A DNA stretch of 64,000 nt from Prorocentrum cordatum (lineage: Eukaryota; Sar; Dinophyceae; Prorocentrales; Prorocentraceae), in contig CAUYUJ010020738.1 in assembly GCA_963575745.1 (NCBI GenBank), positions 203,014-267,013 on the forward strand, written 5' to 3'. Numbering within the stretch: the stretch's first letter is position 1; each line of letters begins with the position of its first letter. The notes beneath the pieces were generated by a model. The model saw nothing but the letters and a program-made list of their open reading frames with translations, did no database searches and was not told the DNA's origin. Both the position numbers and the translations under genes were made by a program. Positions 42,741 to 52,677 of the stretch are shown piece after piece.

Positions 42741-43370
42741 GGCCATCTTGGGCGTGTTCGAACGCTGGTTTGGCTACTCGGAGCCTTCTTGACCGTCTCG
42801 GGGGCCCCTTGGTGCGCTCTTGGTTCGTTTTCGGGCCCTTTGCTCCCCCCGGCGGCGTTCGAGCCGGGGTCAACCGGAGCGCGGATGACCCCGGCTCGAA
42901 CGCCTCTGGGCTACTTTGGGGCTGTATTGGAGGCCTCCAGGGCCGTCTGGGAGCGTCGGAAAGCCCAAACGGCAAATTTGTGAAAAATGTACGTTTCACG
43001 AAGGGAACGGGCCAATTTTTGCGCCGAGGGGCCCTCCTGGGGGTCTCTTGGGCAGTCTTGGGACCATCTTGGGCGTGTTCGAACGCTGGTTTGGCTACCC
43101 GGGGCCTTCTTGACCGTCTCGGGGGCCCCTTGGTGCGCTCTTGGTTCGTTTTCGGGCCCTTTGCTCCCCCCGGCGGCGTTCGAGCTGGGATCCACCGGAG
43201 CCCGGATGACCCCGGCTCGAACGCCTCTGGGCTACCTTGGGGCTGTATTGGAGGCCTCCAGGGCCGTCTGGGAGCGTCGGAAAGCCCAAAAGGCAAATTT
43301 GTGAAAAATGTACGTTTCACGAAGGGAACGGGCCAATTTTTGCGCCGAGGGGCCCTCCTGGGACGCATCT
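42741..43370. repeat. 321-bp tandem repeat, 2 full units (third partial at 43639-43735)
   Basis: Units begin CTTGGGCGTGTTCGAACGC at 42747 and 43068. They share CGGAAAGCCCAAA, GTGAAAAATGTACGTTT and GGGCCAATTTTTGCG, which recur alone in the partial unit. They are embedded in the 12-bp CTTGGGGCC array, which appears inside the unit too. Long frames stay open on both strands. Confidence 0.9.
42856..42902. other. 17-bp perfect hairpin in unit 1
   Basis: CGTTCGAGCCGGGGTCA (42856-42872) pairs exactly with 42886-42902 around a 13-base loop. In unit 2 (43177-43223) the left arm has substitutions, leaving an imperfect stem. Confidence 0.85.
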
Positions 43371-43935
43371 TGGAGGCCTCTTGGGGCCTCTTGGGGCCGT
43401 CTTGGGCCGTCTGGAGGCGATCGTCGGTGTCTTTGATCGCTCTTCGACCGTCTGTGACCATATTGAGCTCTCTTGGAGGCCACTTGAAGCGCTCCTGGAG
43501 CGCTCTTGGGGCCGTCTTCGGGGCCCTCTTGGGCAATCTTGGGCGCCTCTTGGGCTGTCTTGGGGCTCTCTTGGGCTGCCTTGGAGCTTCCCTGGAGGCT
43601 TCTTGGACCGTCTTGGGGCGGTATTTAGGGCCTCTTGGGCCGTCTGGGAGCGTCGGAAAGCCCAAAAAGCGAATTCGTGAAAAATGTACGTTTTACGAAG
43701 GGAATGGGCCAATTTTTGCGTCTAGGGACCCTCGTGGGACGCATCTTGGAGGCCTCTTGGGGCCTCTTGGGGACCTCTTGGGCCGTCTTGGAGGCCTCTT
43801 AGCCCGTCTTTGAGCCATCTTGGGCGTCTTGGAGCGCTCGTTTGGCGTCTCGGGGCTCCCGTGGGCCGTCTTGAAGGCCTCTTGGGGCCATCTTGGCCCG
43901 TCTTGAGGCTTCCTGGGGCCCGGAAAAGCCCCGGC
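43370..43935. repeat. CTTGGGGCC 12-bp repeat array
   Basis: Continuous array of CTTGGGGCCGT/CTTGGAGGCCT units interrupted by the partial 321-bp unit, followed by a tandem 24-bp unit CGGCGGCGCTCGTCCCGGGCC. Confidence 0.85.
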
Positions 43936-44079
43936 GGCGCTCGTCCCGGGCCCCGGCGGCGCTCGTCCCGGGCCCGGGGGGGGGTGGGGTCAAATCGCCG
44001 GTTTGGGGTCCCGGGGGGGGGACTATAGGGGGGGGAACTATCTCACACGCCTAGAGACCCACAAGGGGTCGGCGGATTC

Positions 44080-44335
44080 TCTCCAGGATGCCACAGGATG
44101 CCCCAGCAGGCTCCAGGAGACCCCAGGAGGCCACATGAGGTCCCAGTAGGCATCAGGAGGCCCCAGGAAGACTCAAGAGACCACATAATGTTCTAAGAGG
44201 CCCCAGGTAGCTCCAGGAGGCCTCAGGAAGCCACAGGAGGCCCCAGGAGGCCACAGGAAACGCCAGGAGACCCTGGAAGGCAACAGGAGGCCCGAGAGGC
44301 CCCAGGAGCAAGAGGCCTCAGAAGGCAACAGGAGT
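44080..44335. repeat. inverted 12-bp array (CCCAGGAGGCC)
   Basis: Same family as the CCTCTTGGGG arrays but on the opposite strand: AGGAGGCCCCAGGAGGCC and variants. Confidence 0.85.
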
Positions 44336-44625
44336 GGTTCCAATCCCATGTGTTTTACGTATGTTTTGAGATATGGGGCTTCACCTGGAGCACGAATCCT
44401 TGGTTTTATACGTCTGTTTCTATAGATTGTCCTACTCCTGTGTGTACAATCTTAAATGTTTTACGTATGTTCCTATAGTGTGGGCCTCCCCTGGGGCACA
44501 TTTCTTTGTGTTTTACGCGTGTTCCTATAGATTGCCCTTCTCCTGTGGTTCCTGTCCGCAATGCTTTATGTACGTTTGTTCCTATATCGATTGGGCCTCT
44601 CTCTCCTGGGGTACGAATCCTTTCT
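44336..44625. repeat. ~115-bp degenerate tandem repeat with TTTTACGTATGTTCCTATAG
   Basis: Shared words GTTTTACG-GT, TTCCTATAG and CTCCTGTG, CCTGGGG-AC recur in about 2.5 units. It is flanked on both sides by inverted 12-bp arrays (44080-44335 and 44626-44800). Confidence 0.7.
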
Positions 44626-44800
44626 AGGAGGTCCCAGGAGGCTCCCGGAGGCCCCAGGAAGCCACGCGAGGCTCCAGGAGGCTTCAGAAGGCCACTCGAA
44701 GCCCCAAGAGGCCCCAGGCGCCAGGAGGCCCCAAGAGGCTCCTGGAGGCCCCAGGAAACCCCAGGAGGTTTCAGGAGGCCCCAGGCTCATGCGCGGAGAC
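44626..44800. repeat. inverted 12-bp array, second block
   Basis: AGGAGGCCCCAGGA-type units continuing the array of 44080-44335. Confidence 0.85.
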
Positions 44801-45186
44801 GCGCTCGTACTATTGAGATTCAGTCACACCTCAATTCATTCGCAGCTAGATTCATGACCAGACCGTCACAACTCAAGTCCGTTTATCTTCGAAAACTCTT
44901 GCGCGTAAACATTTACGGCGGACAGGTCCATGCGAATAGATGCACATAAGGGAAGCTCCACGCAGTGACTCAGATTTTATGTTATTGTAATGGCCACCTG
45001 CAAGTGCCGCCGATCCGGGGGGCTCCGGATTCGGCGATCTTCGCGGCTCTGTGGCCTCCTCCCTCCTCGATTATTCCTGTCCTCTTTCTTCTCCCTAGTT
45101 CTCGTTATCCTCTGCCTCCCGCTGAGCGGTCCCGGGGGGGGTCCGGGGAGGGTTCCGAGGGGAGGGTCCCGGGGGCGGTAGCGGCT
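44801..45186. other. spacer, no gene seen
   Basis: AT-balanced then pyrimidine-rich; no coding motif. Confidence 0.4.
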
Positions 45187-45475
45187 AGATCTGATGGGGG
45201 TCCCTGGGACCCCCCGAAGCATCTTGGGGATGCGCAAATCAGTAAGAAAACGCTAGATGGGGGACCGCCCCGCCCCCCTCGATCCCCTTCCCCGGCAGAG
45301 CCACCCTGGCGCCCCCCCCAAGCAGAATCTGAGTGGGGTCCCTTTGGGACCCCCACGAAACATCTTGGGGATGCGCGAGTCATTAAGGAAACGCCAGATG
45401 GGGGACCGCACCCTCCTCCCCCACCCCCCCTTTCCCTGGCAGAGCCACCCCGGCGACCCCACCCAAGCAGAGCTG
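45187..45475. repeat. 138-bp direct repeat, 2 units with palindromic core
   Basis: Each unit opens with a GGGGGTCCC-GGGACCCCC palindrome, then CATCTTGGGGATGCGC, AAACGC-AGATGGGGGACCGC and GGCAGAGCCACCC-GGCG. Confidence 0.9.
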
Positions 45476-45925
45476 AAGCTCTTGCTGAGGCTCCTTGTAG
45501 CTCACACGTCAGATCGGCGGATTTTGAATGCTGGGGACAACGGGGGGGGGGGATCGATAATCCTGGGTTGGATCGGGTCGGTGGATCGCGCCATATGCCC
45601 GATACATCGGCGATGCGGTTCCATGTGGGGCCCGATTTCTCAGCGCCGCCGTCGCCAGAGCAGCGGCGACGCATCGCCGATGCATCGGCGATGCGGCGCG
45701 ATGCTCCGACCCCATCTGCTCGGACACCATTCAGGAGGCCTCTGCTTGTCCCACCGGCTGGCTCGTGTGAGGGGGGGAGCACACAGATACGCCTCCCCGA
45801 GGCGCCGGTGCCCCCGCCAGACGTTGCGGCAGCGACCGGCGTGCAGCCCCGGAGCGGGCGGAGGATCTCCAGTACGTTGCCCTGCTCGTCGTTCTTGTCT
45901 TCTCCGCTTCTCCTCGCGGGCGCAA
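45476..45925. other. spacer with CATCGGCGATG palindromes
   Basis: 45670-45695 is a perfect 26-nt palindrome with arm CGCATCGCCGATG. Related CATCGGCGAT words lie at about 45606. No gene seen. Confidence 0.6.
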
Positions 45926-46092
45926 TACGTGTCCACATCCACAGCCTCGCGGGCCGGGCCCCTCGGCCGCGACCCCGTGGATATGCGGCGTCTTGTTCGC
46001 GGACGCCCCGCGCGGAACGTATCCATGCGACCGCGTATCCACGGGACCCCCCCCCTGAAAATCCCGATCGCGAGAGCGTGGACATGAACATT
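45926..46092. repeat. structured dispersed repeat, copy 1 of 2
   Basis: Aligns with 54931-55090: TCGCGGGCCGGGCCC, CCGTGGATA, CCCCGCGCGGAACG, ATCCATGCGACCGCGTATCC. A stem CCCGTGGATA (45974-45983) pairs with 46036-46045 across about 52 bases. Confidence 0.8.
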
Positions 46093-46961
46093 TCCGCTGC
46101 TCGTGATCTCTCTGTTCCTCGTTTCCGTGTCATCGTCCGTCCATGTTTCCGCTGCACTGCCGCCGTTCCCTGCCAGCGGGTCCCCTGTTTTACGCCCGTC
46201 CCCCCGTGCGTCTCAGCGGTGGTGGGAAGCATAATGATCGACACGTACAAGTGCACGCAGTGATATGAATACGCCCGCCGCCCGTGATCGCCACCTTTTC
46301 CGGCTCTTTTTGATGAGAGCTTTTGAGGCGTCTGGCAGATGCCCCTGACGGTCTCGGCCCGCACGTCTGCAGCGTGCGGGCTCGACGCGCACGCTCTACT
46401 AGGCTCTACCCTGAAAGATCGGCCCGTGTTTTGTGTCCGTCCTTGCGTCTGCCCACGGGTGCTCTCGGGTGTCGCCAGAGGTGGCCTGCGCCCAAGGGGA
46501 TTCCCCAGAGTTGGCCCAGGCAGGCCCGGGCCCAAGGTGACCCCAGATGGCTTCCAGAGCATCCCTCACGAGGGCTGGAGGGTGAGTGCTTCGCATTGCC
46601 GCGCGCGTCGCGAGAAGCGAGTCTAGTTGCTGGCACCCCCATGGCCTCGAACCGCAGGCTGCATTCACTGGCGCATCTGAGGAACAAGTATCTGATCCAC
46701 CTGCATTCCACAGCTCAGCGGTCGGCCGTGTCCGACTCTCGCTGGGACTATCTGTGTTGTGGTCGTGGCCGCAGAGGTTTATTGCTCGTGTTGGAAGAGT
46801 TTCTGCTCGACTTCTCACCGCTTGTTACAACCTTGGCGCGTCGAAGGACAAACCTGATTATGCTTCGTCATGTGCTGCGCTTCGGTGCGGTTTCTATCAA
46901 CTGTGGCGGCTGCAATGTATACCCCGCCCTGGGGTTGCGCTCTGGCGCCCGCCATAGCTGT
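46093..46961. other. intergenic, no gene supported
   Basis: A plus frame, 46323-46964, is open without recognisable motifs. Confidence 0.4.
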
Positions 46962-47022
46962 TGACGCTTCGCGCATCCCCACCAGCCCATCCTGAAACGA
47001 CGCCCATGCGAGTTGGTTTCTT
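46962..47022. repeat. dispersed ~60-bp repeat, copy 2 of 2
   Basis: Partner of 21415-21475. Confidence 0.7.
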
Positions 47023-47787
47023 GATCGGCAGGCGGGATTTGCCGTGGATCCGGGTCCGCTCTCCGCCTTTCTCGCCCGCATTCGCTGCAGCACCTTTTGC
47101 ATCATGTGAGCGTTCGTTGCGGATAAGATTTTTCGGGGGGGAGAGAGAGGGCTGGTCACCATCGCCTTCCAGGGTGGCAGTGCTCGCTTCGGGCGAGGAC
47201 AAGTGACTTCATGCCAGTCCGATTCTACTTGCTTGTTCCTGTGTGCGGCCTGATGTCTGGCGGTTGTGTCCGTGCACGTGTCATACAGGATACAACTGGT
47301 ACTATGGGTGAGACGACCCCCAGCCTTGGAAGGGGCCCTCATTGCTGCTCTTCGCACAGGGGTTCTCCACCTCGGAACGCTCTTCGGTTTGGGTATCTCC
47401 ATGGGGCCTTGTCGGCGGTCCGCCCTCCTCAGAAGGCGGCGGGGATTCTGAAAAGCCCTCCCACCTTCTGGAAGGCAGTCTCTGGCTCTTTGTCCTTCCA
47501 CCTTCGTTCAGAGCCACGGCGCCCCGCACTGCTTGTGAGCCCCTGTGTGCCCGCGACCCTGGCACCTGGGAGTTTTGTGAAGACTGATAGGTCTCTCCAA
47601 CAACTCGTTCGTTGTCGTATCGTTTGGGCCTCTGGAGGCTCCCCGTCGCCACTGCTGGATCCGCCTCGAGAGGCAGGTCAGGATGGACCCAGGGAGGGCT
47701 GTGGAGGCCGATTTCGAGCGGCGTTGGGCTGGCCGGGAGAGCCGCCGCTGTCAGGGGCTACACTAGCAAGAGGGGTCGGCTCAGGAG
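47023..47787. other. intergenic, no gene supported
   Basis: A plus frame ending CEPLCARDPGTWEFCED (47587) has varied composition but no start, splice or family evidence. Confidence 0.35.
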
Positions 47788-47935
47788 CCCGATCGCCCAT
47801 TGATCGCTGATGGGTACCCGATAGCCCGCCTCGCCCAGGAACGTGCAGGTGTCGCGTCGGGGGCCTATCGCTGGTCCATTGGCGACGCATCGCCGATTCC
47901 AGGTCAATGTTTCCCGCCCTGAGCTGGCCCCCCAC
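47788..47935. repeat. dispersed repeat family, copy 2 of 3
   Basis: See 7083-7235: CCATTGATCGCTGATGGG, GATAGCCCGCC and AGGAACGTGC. Confidence 0.7.
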
Positions 47936-48028
47936 CTTCCGCTTCGGTCCCCAGGACCAGGGCCAGGGAAGCCACGCCGCATATCGCCTGTGGGATCCAT
48001 CTTCGGCCCGACTGCCAGGGCGTTCCAG

Positions 48029-48260
48029 GCAGGTCATCGGCCCCGAGGGATCGAGAGGTTGCCCTCTCTTCCCAGGGTGAGGGCCGGTGGAAGCAAAGCG
48101 GGGCCGGTGGAAGCCAGCGGAAGTAAAAGTCTGATGTGTGCGAGGGGGGTCAAAGCAATTTTGTACGTATCGTAACCCGCCGTGCTGGTCGCGTGGCACG
48201 AGTCCGCCTTACAATTGGCTCAGCTGCACGGGATTCGACCTAAAATGGCTGTGATCGCAG
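48029..48260. repeat. left terminal repeat (blocks A then B)
   Basis: A: AGGTCATCGGCCCCGAGGG to GTAAAAGT. B: CTGATGTGTGCGAGGGGGG to CGACCTAAAATGGCTG. Both are about 90% like their partners at 51.8-52.0 kb by eye. Confidence 0.85.
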
Positions 48261-48422
48261 CAAGAGCGATCCACCACCTACCCAAGCCACTATTCCATTC
48301 GTAAGCTACACTATGTAAGCTAATTGTTGCAAGTATCGAAGCAGAGAGGGCGCTGCATTAGCCCAACTGACATTCATGGATTGCTGGCTATCCCCAATCA
48401 GTTCACGGAAGGCCATCGCAAA

Positions 48423-49593
48423 CTATTCGTTGAGCACGTCATGCGTATTGATGCCACGAAGCGCCTGTTTAATTGGGAAAACTAATGTTGGGTGGTAGCC
48501 TAGCCCAAGCCAGCAAACATTGGTTTGCTTAACCCGGGAGCCGACGTTGTGACGACGACCCTGGTTCTGCAGAGCAGCGCGGGGGACTGCGTGAAGCGTG
48601 AATGTACTTGCAAAATTGCTTTTCAGATGATCCACAAGATCTACAAGATTGGGCTATTGCAGAGCTTAAACACTCGGCTTACATACACCCGAGGCCAGGA
48701 CGCATGTATTGGATAGTGATGCGAACTGCTGGTGCCCAAAGGGGGGGATAGGGACGCATGCCCTGCTTGAGAACATGTGAAACATCAAATCTGCCACTCC
48801 CGATGCAGATAGATACTCCGAGGTAGTCAATGCTGCTACGCCCCCACTCCGCGGTCAGAGGGTACAATGAAGCTAAAGTTCGCATTTTCTTTACAAATCG
48901 CTCTGTCACGGACGCGAGGCCTTGGCCGAGCAATATAATGTCATCACGAAATCTCGAATACCCCCTGATCCCGTGATCGTTCAAAATTTGGGAACGAAAC
49001 AGGCGTTGTTCAACCGGGCCTAAGAATGCGCAATCCGCCAGCTCTCCGCTGTGTGGGAGGCCCATCCCTGAGCCAGAGACCACTTGATACACAAGATCTT
49101 TCGAATCGTCCCAGGGGTCTCGCACGAATTGGCACTGGAGCAAGAAACGAATGACGGCTTCTAACACATTGTAAATAGCATCGCGCGTATCGAACAATGA
49201 CAAGACACACGATGTGATTTCGCCAGCGGTGCCATTCAAATAGAAATCTTTCACATCGACCTGGCAAACATGCCAAGATGCGTCTTGGCGCAGATCGCGT
49301 AGTCTGCCAACGAAATCAGAGGTGTTTCGGAGCAGGTGGGGAGCGCGCTCGCTGAGTTTAGCCTTGAGGACAACAAATCAGCCAGGAGCTCAAACCTCCA
49401 AAAATGAAGGAGGGCGTAGCGCGCACTGGGCGGCAAACTACGTTCCCTGACAGTTTGTGATCCTTGATAAGCTGCTGGCGGCTGAACAAAGTGCATGAGG
49501 GAAACCATGTCGTCTTAAACATCATTCGGGCGGCATGTGGCTGACCGATCGTTTCCGCGACCCTGGTACAGCCTCCTGTATGATTGCACCAGG
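48423..49593 (-). pseudogene. reverse transcriptase of the Penelope-like element
   Basis: Read leftwards: IKDHKLSGNVVCRPVRAT (fingers), LLRNTSDFVGRLRDLRQD, motif A DVKDFYLNG (49260-49234), VLEAVIRFLLQCQFVRD, motif B GSGMGLPHSGELADCAFL, and motif C YSRFRDDIILLG with both catalytic Asp present (48940-48945). Then SSIDYLGVSI and a C-terminal part in another frame ending WLGLGYHPTLVFPIK (48423-48635). The order 'NT-dfv', 'DV', 'GSGMGL', 'RFRDD', 'YLd' is that of Penelope-like RTs. Breaks: a stop near 49370, and frameshifts near 49400 and 48660. The catalytic core is intact in sequence, so decay is probably recent. Confidence 0.65.
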
Positions 49594-50370
49594 CTAGCCA
49601 GCAGCCCGTGGTGACTGCAAGGTATGTACATAAAGGGAGCTGAGGATCCTGGCCGACATCATGGGTAGGTCAGACCTAAGAACGAATGAAAAGCGACCGT
49701 TTTTATCATTCGGTAAGCAGACGTAAGCGGTATTACGAAGGACCTTCAAAGCAAGCCTTTCCAACGCACAGGTGTTCGAACAACTGCGATCGCCGTATTG
49801 GTGGGACGACCAGGCCTTCCTGACTGCACCTAGGAGCCTCCCCGTCACGGAGGCAAGCCATCGCTCTAGCAATCTCCACTCAGGCCTCGTGCCAACAGTA
49901 GCTTGATGGGAGAAGGGGGTGACCCGAGAGGAGCGAGGGAGAGGGAAGGATACGTCTTCGTCGTCGGACGGGGAAACATTTAAATACCATCGCCTCTTGA
50001 TCCTATTTACAAATTCAATGATTTTTGACCGCGCGCGTTCCATGAAAGGCAGACTACGTGATTGAAACAGATGTTTGCGATGCCGTCTTAAAATCAACCA
50101 CTTCAATGGCCATAGAGTCCTAGGGTCATCAACTATTGACTTCGTGTAATAATCGTATCGTTGGACGAGGTGTTGGGCGCCAGTCCATCCAAGAAGCGTG
50201 AGCAGATCCCCTGCTTGCAGTCCTTGGGCAAGGCGGGCCATCCATCTCACTTGCGATGTGGCCCTGTTCCCGAGCTTTTTGTGCTTGCCGCCACTCTTTT
50301 TGCCGAAGCGTTTTTCTTTTCTGCCGTCCTTGCCTTCCGCCTTGCCCTTGCCGTTGCTGTTATTTTTGCC
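49594..50370 (-). pseudogene. RT N-terminal region of the Penelope-like element
   Basis: An open frame from about 50400 to 49594 with a Lys/Gly-rich start, then QAGDLLTLLGWTGAQHLVQR, FMERARSKIIEFVNRIKRR and CLPNDKNGRFSFVLRSDL; the last is the 'P-x-DK-x-GxF' segment that precedes RT in this group. A stop at 49594 is followed in other frames by further sense (RVAETIGQPHAARMMFKT), joining the RT fingers. Confidence 0.55.
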
Positions 50371-51743
50371 CCCTCCTTCCCTGGGTGGGGCTCCTTTGGG
50401 GTGGCCCTGGCCTCCGCCAGGCTGCACGCTGCCACGGCTCAGGCTCTGCCGGGGCGCCCCCGTTTTTTGCCATGATTTTCTTGCAGAAGCTGGTGGCATT
50501 GGGGGCGGCTGCGGCGTCTGAAGGTCCTGGCTCCGTGGGTTCGGCTTCCACGGGGGCGTGATTCCCGTCCTGTTTGAGCTTACCGTCGATACGGGCGTCG
50601 ATGATGAGCTCCAGGAGGTTTCCCGGCTCCGCCTCCAAAGCGAGTTTCTCTTTCTCCTGCTCCTTCGCCTTTTGTTTCTGTACCTCCTCGTCTTTCGTGG
50701 TAACTTCCTTTGCCACCGTGTCCACGGCGAGCTAGTAGAGTTCCTCCGCCTTCTGTTGGACTGCACTTTCTGGGATGGTTTCGTACAGCGGCTCGTTGAG
50801 CCCAAGGGTGGCCGCACGGTCCTTGTCTTAGGCTTCGCGGACAAGTACCTTCACAGCATCCGCGAAAGCCTGTTGCTGCGCTGCCGCCTTCGTTGTCTTC
50901 ATTTTTCACCGAGGCCGAGTCGTGCTCGATCTGTTTCTGGGCTGCTGCCGCTGCCCAGTGAATATGTGCCATCGCTGCCCGGTGGGTGGACCCCTTGGGG
51001 ATGGTGATGGTGAGCACGTCATCGGCGTCAGTAGTTTTGGACCATTTCTCATCCAACTCCTGCATCGTGGACGGAGAATTGAAAGGGCGGACTCCGGCAG
51101 GATATCTACCAGGTCCCTCCTGGAACGTGGCCACGTCCCGAGAGATCTTCTCCTGCCGCCGCTTAGCGTTGATCCACTTCCGAAGGTCGCCCTCGAAGAT
51201 GGAGCGAAGCTTGTGGGCGCCCTGAAGCTCCTTGGGGATCTTCGCCTTGCGAATGTTGGTGCTGTCTGCGCTGCCCTCCTGCTGCTCTGGGCGCGCTGCC
51301 ACGGCCGCAGTGGCTGCTGCGGCGGCTGCTTGTGCGGCCGCCTGGGCGGCTGCCTGGGCGGCAACAGCGTGGGCTGCCTCCACGTCCGGGGGAGCGGCTG
51401 TCCGTCCTGCCTGGATGATGGTCTGGAGTGCCTGGGTCCACTGGTTCATGAAGGAGCTTATGTTGTTCTGCATCTGGGTGGTACTCTGCGCTGTGGACTG
51501 CTGCACTTGTATGTTCGATTGGAAAAATTCCTTGATGAGTGTCTTCAGCTCTGCCTGGTCAGGAGATCGGCCACCGTCGACGAAAGCGCTCTCCTGAGCA
51601 AGGCCTTTCTTGCCACCTTGGCTGCGGCGGGGGCTCCGCTCCCAGGATGCTTCCGCGAGAGCCGCCGCGAACGACGCGCGATCGTCCGCATGCCCCACAG
51701 CTGACGGTGTGGCATCGGTTGCCGCACCCCTTCGGAGCGCCAT
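50370..51743 (-). pseudogene. ORF1 (Gag-like) of the Penelope-like element
   Basis: Starts at the ATG whose first base is 51743 (MALRRGAATDATPS), 12 bases from repeat B. A Gln/Ser/Thr-rich helix (IQVQQSTAQSTTQMQNNISS), an Ala-rich tract (about 51390-51280) and a basic, conserved-looking domain (LRKWINAKRRQEKISRDVAT) follow. After about 50900 sense continues in another frame (FADAVKVLVREA) through TAA and TAG stops to KKIMAKNGGAPAEPEP near 50470. A coiled-coil/Gag role is inferred from place and composition only. Confidence 0.5.
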
Positions 51744-51754
51744 GTGACAAAACT

Positions 51755-51994
51755 CTGATGTGTGCGAGGGGGGTTCATAGCAATTTTGTACGTTTCGTAA
51801 CCCGCCGTGCAGTTGCGTGGCACGAGTCCGCATTACAATTGGCTCAGCTGCACGAGATTCGACCTAAAATGGCTGCGATGGCAGCAGCAGCAGCAGGTCA
51901 TCGGCCCCGAGGGATCGAGAGGTTGTCCTCTCTTCCCAGGCGGAGGGCCGGTAGAAGCAAAGCGGGGCCTGTGGAAGCCGGCGGAGGTAAAAGT
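51755..51994. repeat. right terminal repeat (blocks B then A)
   Basis: B at 51755-51885 and A at 51893-51994, joined by a GCAGCAGCAGCAGC tract. Order is reversed relative to the left end, orientation the same. Confidence 0.85.
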
Positions 51995-52600
51995 CGGCCT
52001 GCCAAGAGGTACCATTTGTTTGCAGTTTTTGTTTGTCCAGGGCTCCATAACGTCCGCCGACCTGTTTTCTCAATCCGTGGCCCCAGGGGTCCCGACAGCT
52101 TCCTCGGGGTACCTACTTTTTCGTTCCGGATCATGTTTGATTGTCCTGAGCCGAAAACGGACCCCGAGGGCCGAAACCGAAGAACAAACGCCGGTTGAAA
52201 CAATACATCTTATTTTTTTCCCAGACAGGGTGGGAGCCCAGGGTTCCTTTTCAGTTGTGTTCCACGGTTGCTGGTGCCATGTTCGAAGAGGGCCGGCGAA
52301 TTCTTTTCTGATGGATGTCGTGATGAGGTCGAAGGGGGCCGACAGATTGGTTTCTGAGGCTGTCTCAGGCGAAACGCTGTGTTGTTCAATTTCTTCTGGT
52401 AGATCACAAGGCTTGGGACGGGGATATCTAACATGTGGTCGTCGGGCTCTATGCCTGAGCATCCGCTCGAAGAAGGGGCGGATTATGGGGGAGGTGGAGG
52501 CCGAAAATGATGCGCCAGGAGTGCACGAGGAATGCCATCGCCAAGTCCATAACTGAACCGGATCTTGAGCTCGGTCGGGTCCCCTCCGCTCGATTAGAGC
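51995..52600. other. intergenic, no gene supported
   Basis: Unique sequence; no coding motif. Confidence 0.4.
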
Positions 52601-52677
52601 GAGCTCTGGGCGAGGCAGGCCATCAGGCAGCTCGAGCTTCAGATCCAAATCAGTTCGGTCAGGACTCGGCGCCAAGA
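52601..52677. repeat. ~75-bp direct repeat, copy 1 (copy 2 at 53149-53223)
   Basis: Both carry CTCTGGGCGAG, TCGAGCTT-AGATCCA and ATCAGTTCGGTCAGGACTCG. They lie 548 bp apart and bracket the region upstream of the candidate exons. Confidence 0.8.

Larger units (their letters stand above)
48029..51994 (-). mobile_element. Penelope-like retroelement with terminal direct repeats
   Basis: A minus-strand unit of about 4 kb with an ORF1 (Gag-like), then an RT of the Penelope/telomerase-related type. It is flanked by direct repeats in permuted order: A-B on the left (48029-48130, 48131-48260) and B-A on the right (51755-51885, 51893-51994). Permuted terminal repeats of this sort are typical of Penelope-like elements (pseudo-LTRs from tandem copies). 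ORF1 begins 12 bases inside the right-hand B repeat. No GIY-YIG endonuclease was recognised. All ORFs are broken. Confidence 0.6.

Noticed and set aside
42520-43813. Overlapping plus and minus frames of more than 380 codons
   Set aside because: The 12-bp and 321-bp periods are multiples of three and lack stops in several frames; open reading is a composition effect.
48220-48255. Possible Pol III internal promoter (TGGCTCAGCTG then GGATTCGACC)
   Set aside because: A-box-like and B-box-like words are far too close together for a tRNA or SINE promoter; the sequence is part of the Penelope-like terminal repeat.
48240-48255. Dinoflagellate spliced-leader remnant (AAAATGGCT)
   Set aside because: Only a few bases resemble the leader, and the flanks do not match on either strand.
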